Made by a program: the position numbers and the translations under genes. Positions 5,671-8,756 of a stretch of DNA of 8,756 nucleotides are shown one piece after another. The DNA comes from Stenotrophomonas sp. (lineage in GTDB: Bacteria > Pseudomonadota > Gammaproteobacteria > Xanthomonadales > Xanthomonadaceae), in contig QFOV01000134.1 of the NCBI GenBank assembly GCA_003248565.1, positions 1 to 8,756 of the forward strand. The letters are read 5' to 3'. How positions within the stretch are numbered: the stretch's first letter is position 1; every line of letters begins with the position of its first letter. The notes beneath the pieces were generated by a model that saw only the letters and a list, made by a program, of their open reading frames with translations, was not told the DNA's origin and ran no database searches.

Positions 5671-5730
5671 CCCTCCCTTTGGCCGCAGGCCAAGGGGAGG
5701 GCTGGGGAGGGGTTGGGTTTTCAGCTTTTG
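5671..5730 (+). repeat. CCCTCCC-type palindrome with GTTGGG tail (B-type, copy 2)
   Basis: CCCTCCC, T, TTGGCC (5671-5684), GCA loop, then GGCCAA, G, GGGAGGG (5688-5701): 13 Watson-Crick pairs plus one G-T pair. The tail CTGGGGAGGGGTTGGG runs into a CAGCTTTTG motif at 5722-5730. Same architecture as copies 1 and 3. Confidence 0.75.
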
Positions 5731-5736
5731 CCTTGG

Positions 5737-5775
5737 CCCTTCTCCCGCTTGCGGGAGAAGGGTTGGGATGAGGGG
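5737..5775 (+). repeat. CCCTTCTCCC palindrome with tail (C-type, intact)
   Basis: CCCTTCTCCCGC (5737-5748), TT, GCGGGAGAAGGG (5751-5762) is a perfect 12-bp inverted repeat, directly followed by the tail GTTGGGATGAGGGG. This is the intact form of the element that is split at 3413-3530. It lies between two SMAG+B modules. Confidence 0.78.
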
Positions 5776-5795
5776 CGCCTTTGATCTTGCCGGTA

Positions 5796-5825
5796 AGGTC
5801 CCTGCCGAGCATGGCTCGGCACTAC
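5796..5825 (-). repeat. SMAG repeat, copy 4
   Basis: On the minus strand GTAG (5822-5825), TGCCGAGC, CAT, GCTCGGCA, then GGGACCTT, a small variant of the GGGGCTTT flank of the other copies. Same orientation as copy 3, 134 bases apart. Confidence 0.87.
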
Positions 5826-5845
5826 AGTTGCCTGCGCTCGCTGAG

Positions 5846-5891
5846 CCCTCCCTTTGCCGAAGGCAAGGGGAGGGTTGGGAGGGTGCTTTTG
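5846..5891 (+). repeat. CCCTCCC-type palindrome with GTTGGG tail (B-type, copy 3)
   Basis: CCCTCCC-TTTGCC (5846-5858), GAA loop, GGCAAGGGGAGGG (5862-5874) with one G-T pair. The tail TTGGGAGGGTG runs into GCTTTTG at 5885-5891. It follows SMAG copy 4 by 20 bases, in the same order as the other two modules. Confidence 0.75.
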
Positions 5892-5920
5892 CTTTGCTCC
5901 TGCTCTTGATGATGAGTCAA

Positions 5921-5953
5921 CGCGAAGAGCGATCGCCGCGTTCGCGGGGATGG
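5921..5953 (-). repeat. Degenerate copy of the GCGAAGGCGGG intergenic palindrome
   Basis: On the minus strand it reads CATCCCCGCGAACGCGGC then GATCGCTCTTCGCG, which parallels the left arm of the long inverted repeat at 8133-8178 (CATCCTCGCGAAGGCGGG then GATCGCTCTTTGC). The core CCGCG-TT-CGCGG (5936-5947) is a short hairpin. It belongs to the widespread 'GTCATTCCCGCGAA' type of intergenic repeat. Confidence 0.55.
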
Positions 5954-6034
5954 CGGGATCAGGCATTTCCTGGCGTGGACCTTGCCGCAACCGTCGGTTG
6001 CCGCACTGCCGCATCCAACAAAGCCTTTCGGGTT

Positions 6035-6040
6035 TAAAAT
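6035..6040 (+). promoter_or_regulatory. Weak candidate -10 box for the aminopeptidase gene
   Basis: TAAAAT stands out as the only AT-rich patch ahead of the gene and would give a leader of about 26 bases. No -35 box is recognisable at the right distance, so treat this as a guess. Confidence 0.25.
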
Positions 6041-6055
6041 CAATGGTTATCCCCT

Positions 6056-6065
6056 GAACCGGTTC
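6056..6065. promoter_or_regulatory. Palindrome GAACCGGTTC just ahead of the aminopeptidase start
   Basis: A perfect 10-bp palindrome ending seven bases before the ATG at 6073, where a Shine-Dalgarno site would be expected and is not seen. It could be a protein-binding site or chance. Confidence 0.25.
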
Positions 6066-6072
6066 CAGATCA

Positions 6073-8025
6073 ATGCGTTCTTCGTTCCTGATGCTGCCCC
6101 TGGCCGTGGCGCTCGTCGCCGGCTGTGCCAAAGAACCCGCAGCCCCCACCGTCGACCCCGTCGCCCAGAAGCCCGCCGCCGCCGTGAATACCGTCAGCCG
6201 CAGCCACGATGAAAGCTCCTACGCTGAACCCGAGAAGGTCGTCATCAAGGACGTGGCGCTGGACCTGAAGGTCGATTTCGACGCCAAGCAGATCGGCGGC
6301 ACCGCCACCTATACGCTGGAGTGGAAGGACAAGGCTGCCAAGCAGCTGCTGCTCGATACCCGCGAGCTGAGCGTTGAGAAGGTCGAGGCCCTCGCCGCCG
6401 ATGGCGCTGCCACCCCGCTGCAGTTCGTGCTGGCGCCGGCCGACAAGGTGTTCGGCAGCAAGCTGAGCATCGAAACCCCGGCCCAGCCGACCTCGGTGCG
6501 CATCACCTACCACACCGCGCCGACCGCCTCCGGCCTGCAGTGGCTGGAGCCGTCCATGACCGAGGGCAAGAAGCTGCCCTTCATGTTCAGCCAGTCGCAG
6601 GCGATCCACGCCCGTTCCTGGGTGCCGTTGCAGGACACCCCGAGCGTCCGCTTCACCTATAGCGCGCACGTCACCAGCCGCCCGGACGTGATGGTGCTGA
6701 TGAGCGCCGACAACGATCCCAAGGCCGCACGCGATGGCGATTACGCCTTCAAGATGCCGCAGCCGATCCCGTCCTACCTGCTGGCCATCGCCGCCGGTGA
6801 CCTGGTGTTCGAGCCGATCTCCGAGCGTTCCGGCGTGTGGGCCGAGCCGACCATGGTCAACAAGGCCGTCAAGGAATTCGAAGACACCGAGAAGATGATC
6901 GGTGCCGCCGAGAACCTGTATGGCGAATACCGTTGGGGCCGTTACGACATGCTGGTGCTGCCGCCGTCGTTCCCGTTCGGTGGCATGGAAAACCCGCGCC
7001 TGACCTTCGCTACCCCGACCGTCATCGTTGGCGACAAGTCGCTGGTGTCGCTGGTCGCGCACGAACTGGCGCATAGCTGGTCCGGCAACCTGGTGACCAA
7101 CGCCAGCTGGAAGGACATCTGGCTCAACGAAGGTTTCACCACCTACGTGCAGGGTCGCATCACCGAAGCGCTGTATGGCGCCGAGATGGCCGAGATGGAG
7201 CGCGAGATCGACCAGACCGACCTGCTCAACGAAGTGAAGGACATGAGCCCGGCCGACCAGGCGCTGGCACTGCCGCCGCTCAACGAGCGTGATCCGGACG
7301 ATGCGCTGAGCCAGGTGGCTTACGTCAAGGGCGCATGGTTCCTGCAGTTCCTGGAGCAGCGTTTTGGCCGTGCGGTGTTTGATCCGTTCCTGCGTGGCTG
7401 GTTCGACGACCATGCCTTCCAGAGCGCCAACACCGACCAGTTCGTCGAGTACATGAAGAAGAACCTGCTGCCGAAGAATCCGACGGCGGTCACCGATGCC
7501 GAGCTGAAGGCATGGCTGGAAGAGCCGGGCATCCCGGCGTTCGCCAGCAAGGCCCGTTCGCGCAACTTCGCCGTGGTCGACACCGCACGCATCGCCTTCC
7601 TGGGCAGCGACGCGCTGCCGAACAACCAGGTAACCCGCGAGTGGAACACCCAGGAATGGGTGCGCTTCATCGATGGCATGGGCGAGAAGCTGCCGGTCGA
7701 GAAGCTGGCGCAGCTGGACAAGGGTTACCACTTCACCGGTACCCCGAACGGCGAAATCGCGATGCGTTGGTATCCGCTGGCAATCCGCAGCGGCTACACC
7801 GATGCACAGGCTGCTGCCGGCGAGTTCATCCAGAAGGTCGGCCGTCGCAAGCTGGTGCTGCCGATCTACGCTGAACTGCTGAAGACGCCGGAAGGTCTGG
7901 CGTTTGCCAAGGAAGTGTTCGCCAAGGCCAAGCCGGGCTACCACCCGATCACCACCGCCTCGGTGGAAGCGATGATCGCCAAGGCGGAAGCTGCGCCGAA
8001 GCAGGAAGCTGCGCCGAAGCAGTAA
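6073..8025 (+). CDS. M1-family zinc aminopeptidase, leukotriene-A4-hydrolase type, lipoprotein
   Basis: A 650-residue metallopeptidase that removes N-terminal residues from peptides. The N-terminus is a lipoprotein signal: MRSSFLMLPLAVALVAGC with the lipobox ending at Cys18. The next residue is Ala, not Asp, which in Gram-negatives favours the outer membrane. Residues about 50-235 form the beta-rich N domain. The catalytic domain has the substrate motif G303-G-M-E306-N307, the zinc motif H330-E331-L-A-H334 with E353 in NEGF, and Y417 in AYVKG at the place of the catalytic Tyr of human LTA4H. The spacings E306-H330 (24) and H330-E353 (23) equal those in LTA4H. A helical C-terminal domain follows, ending in a duplicated EAAPKQ tail. 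Aminopeptidase activity is well supported; epoxide hydrolase activity is not implied. No Shine-Dalgarno site is visible, but the lipoprotein signal fixes the start. It is monocistronic, with a terminator at 8047. Confidence 0.96.
   Translation: MRSSFLMLPLAVALVAGCAKEPAAPTVDPVAQKPAAAVNTVSRSHDESSYAEPEKVVIKDVALDLKVDFDAKQIGGTATYTLEWKDKAAKQLLLDTRELSVEKVEALAADGAATPLQFVLAPADKVFGSKLSIETPAQPTSVRITYHTAPTASGLQWLEPSMTEGKKLPFMFSQSQAIHARSWVPLQDTPSVRFTYSAHVTSRPDVMVLMSADNDPKAARDGDYAFKMPQPIPSYLLAIAAGDLVFEPISERSGVWAEPTMVNKAVKEFEDTEKMIGAAENLYGEYRWGRYDMLVLPPSFPFGGMENPRLTFATPTVIVGDKSLVSLVAHELAHSWSGNLVTNASWKDIWLNEGFTTYVQGRITEALYGAEMAEMEREIDQTDLLNEVKDMSPADQALALPPLNERDPDDALSQVAYVKGAWFLQFLEQRFGRAVFDPFLRGWFDDHAFQSANTDQFVEYMKKNLLPKNPTAVTDAELKAWLEEPGIPAFASKARSRNFAVVDTARIAFLGSDALPNNQVTREWNTQEWVRFIDGMGEKLPVEKLAQLDKGYHFTGTPNGEIAMRWYPLAIRSGYTDAQAAAGEFIQKVGRRKLVLPIYAELLKTPEGLAFAKEVFAKAKPGYHPITTASVEAMIAKAEAAPKQEAAPKQ
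7987..8022 (+). repeat. Perfect 18-bp tandem duplication at the 3' end of the aminopeptidase gene
   Basis: Two identical 18-base units (7987-8004, 8005-8022), each coding EAAPKQ, end exactly at the TAA at 8023. The duplication is in frame and adds six residues to a disordered tail, so it is likely a neutral slippage event. Confidence 0.9.
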
Positions 8026-8046
8026 TCGGTTGTAGCGCGGGATAAG

Positions 8047-8079
8047 ACAACGGCGGGCGCAAGCCCGCCGTTGTTGTTT
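8047..8079 (+). terminator. Rho-independent terminator of the aminopeptidase gene
   Basis: ACAACGGCGGGC (8047-8058) pairs perfectly with GCCCGCCGTTGT (8063-8074) around a GCAA loop (GNRA type), followed by TGTTT and further T-rich sequence. The T-run is broken by G, so it is less ideal than the other terminators in the window. Confidence 0.88.
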
Positions 8080-8090
8080 GTGCTGTTGTT

Positions 8091-8120
8091 GCTTTGCTTT
8101 GCTTTGCTTTGCTTCGCTTC
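8091..8120 (+). repeat. Pentanucleotide tandem repeat (GCTTT/GCTTC)
   Basis: Four GCTTT units (8091-8110) are followed by two GCTTC units (8111-8120) and a decayed GCTAT. It is a simple-sequence tract between a terminator and a long inverted repeat, a likely slippage hot spot. It codes for nothing apparent. Confidence 0.9.
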
Positions 8121-8132
8121 GCTATTGCTTTT

Positions 8133-8247
8133 ATGCCGTCATCCTCGCGAAGGCGGGGATCGCTCTTTGCTTTGGCTTTTGATCTAAGCCAAAGCAGAAG
8201 CAAGAGCAGAAGCAAGAGCGATTCCCGCCTTCGCGGGAATGACGGCA
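8133..8247. repeat. Long imperfect inverted repeat built on the GCGAAGGCGGG palindrome
   Basis: The left arm (8133-8178) starts ATGCCGTCATCCTCGCGAAG, continues GCGGGGATCGCTCTT and ends TGCTTTGGCTT. The right arm (8186-8247) is its complement with two mismatches, but carries about 16 extra bases from a tandem AGCAGAAGCAAG repeat. The loop is 8179-8185. The outer part is the common 'GTCATTCCCGCGAAGGCGGGAATC' type of intergenic repeat. It lies between convergent genes (aminopeptidase and acetamidase), where a strong hairpin could help stop transcripts, though no T-run follows. Confidence 0.8.
8193..8216 (+). repeat. 12-bp tandem repeat in the right arm of the long inverted repeat
   Basis: AGCAGAAGCAAG occurs twice in a row (8193-8204, 8205-8216), exact, then begins a third time as AGCG. 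It explains why the right arm is longer than the left. Confidence 0.88.
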
Positions 8248-8260
8248 TCCAGGGCAAAGT

Positions 8261-8286
8261 CCAAAAGCCAAAACCAAAAGCCAAAA
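8261..8286 (+). repeat. 13-bp tandem repeat downstream of the acetamidase gene
   Basis: CCAAAAGCCAAAA occurs twice without a gap (8261-8273, 8274-8286), exact. It ends 10 bases beyond the acetamidase stop codon (downstream on the minus strand), where it gives a TTTTGG-rich trailer but no hairpin terminator. Confidence 0.88.
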
Positions 8287-8296
8287 TCAAGGGCCT

Positions 8297-8756
8297 TTAG
8301 TTCCCAGCCTTCCCCGCAACAACCGGCAATCCCTTCAACACAGACTTATCAATCTTCGCCGCCACACCAACACTGCGACCAGCAAGATTGACCACGCTGT
8401 ACTGCACCGCCACGCCCAGCAGCTGGGTAGCTTGCGACATATCCAAACCATGGGACTGGCGCAGCCACTGCAGCATCCCCGACGTCGCCAGCCGCAGTGC
8501 ATCGTCACTGGAGCCTGCCTGCCCCAGCGTCATGATCTGCGTCGGCGATTCCACGCGTGGTGTGGCGATGGACTGCTTCTTGATCAGTTCCACTTTCAGC
8601 ACCACGTCCAGCGATGTCTCCAGCGCCCATTGGCTGGTCTCACCGTCGCCCTGCAGGGCATGACCGTCGCCGACGTACAGCAATGCGCCGGGTTGCTGCA
8701 CCTCCAGGTAAACCGTGTTGCCTTCGACCACGGCGTTGAAATCCATGTTGCCGCCG
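8297..8756 (-). CDS. Acetamidase/formamidase family protein, C-terminal part only
   Basis: The frame is open to the window edge, so the gene starts beyond 8756; 153 codons are seen before the TAA at 8299-8297. The motif GGNMDFN, then VYLEVQQPGALLYVGDGHAL and QGDGE, is characteristic of the FmdA/AmdA amidase family, which releases ammonia from formamide, acetamide or similar short amides. The DGHALQGDGE segment is the conserved core strand and its His is probably part of the metal site. An ATG at 8746 is inside the GGNMD motif and is not the start. The rest is a less conserved C-terminal region ending in VVAGKAGN. Family members usually exceed 300 residues, so more than half is missing. It converges on the aminopeptidase gene; no clear terminator follows its stop. 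Substrate cannot be told. Confidence 0.92.
   Translation of the reverse strand, partial: GGNMDFNAVVEGNTVYLEVQQPGALLYVGDGHALQGDGETSQWALETSLDVVLKVELIKKQSIATPRVESPTQIMTLGQAGSSDDALRLATSGMLQWLRQSHGLDMSQATQLLGVAVQYSVVNLAGRSVGVAAKIDKSVLKGLPVVAGKAGN

Noticed and set aside
3633..5891. Recurring palindromes as a possible CRISPR array
   Set aside because: Copies are few, unevenly spaced, in both orientations, and match the SMAG/REP design; no regular spacers or cas genes.
5528..6149. Several 60-140-codon frames on both strands in the second repeat-rich gap
   Set aside because: They translate SMAG and GC-rich palindromes, with no start signals and no domain.
6070..7944. A 624-codon open frame on the minus strand opposite the aminopeptidase gene
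   Set aside because: It is the same kind of antisense shadow: the plus-strand protein has all M1 catalytic motifs, while this one is low-complexity and unlike any family I know.
7949..8300. Frames of 68-113 codons over the last gap
   Set aside because: They consist of the pentamer tract and tandem repeats and read as runs of Leu, Lys or Ser; no gene signals.
8297..8746. A complete 149-residue gene starting at the ATG at 8746
   Set aside because: That Met is the one inside the family motif GGNMD and the frame stays open to the window edge, so the gene is cut rather than short.

Overview
The window looks like a stretch of ordinary chromosome from a Stenotrophomonas of the S. maltophilia complex, or a close relative in the Xanthomonadaceae. 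The evidence is high GC content with strongly GC-biased third codon positions, gene families typical of that group, and intergenic spaces holding the known S. maltophilia SMAG repeats (a short palindrome with GTAG at one end). The organism call is an inference from these repeats and the protein types; no marker gene such as rRNA is present.

Layout. 1-3357: the end of a periplasmic adaptor gene, then a complete AcrB-type RND multidrug efflux pump gene in the same operon, closed by a strong terminator. No outer-membrane channel gene follows. 3358-3859: about 500 bases without a gene, packed with palindromic repeats. 3860-4111 (minus): a small orphan protein of unknown function. 4231-4683 (minus): a yeast-FCY1-like cytosine/nucleoside deaminase. 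4776-5540 (plus): ubiE, the ubiquinone/menaquinone C-methyltransferase, diverging from the deaminase. 5541-6072: a second repeat-rich gap. 6073-8025 (plus): an M1 aminopeptidase of the leukotriene-A4-hydrolase type, made as a lipoprotein. 8026-8296: a terminator followed by tandem and inverted repeats. 8297-8756 (minus): the C-terminal end of an acetamidase/formamidase, cut by the window edge.

The genes are mostly independent housekeeping or accessory units. The only clear operon is the adaptor-pump pair: the two proteins would form the inner-membrane and periplasmic parts of a tripartite drug exporter that must borrow a TolC-like channel encoded elsewhere. The deaminase (pyrimidine salvage), UbiE (quinone synthesis), aminopeptidase (peptide breakdown at the cell envelope) and acetamidase (amide breakdown) have no evident shared pathway.

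I see no sign of a defence island, phage, insertion sequence, CRISPR array or biosynthetic cluster, and no convincing new multi-gene system. The most interesting content is in the intergenic repeats. A two-part module, a SMAG palindrome followed in fixed orientation by a CCCTCCC-type palindrome with a GTTGGG-like tail, occurs three times. A long imperfect hairpin with an expanded arm lies between the last two genes. The orphan 83-residue gene with an inverted repeat upstream is the other item worth a second look.
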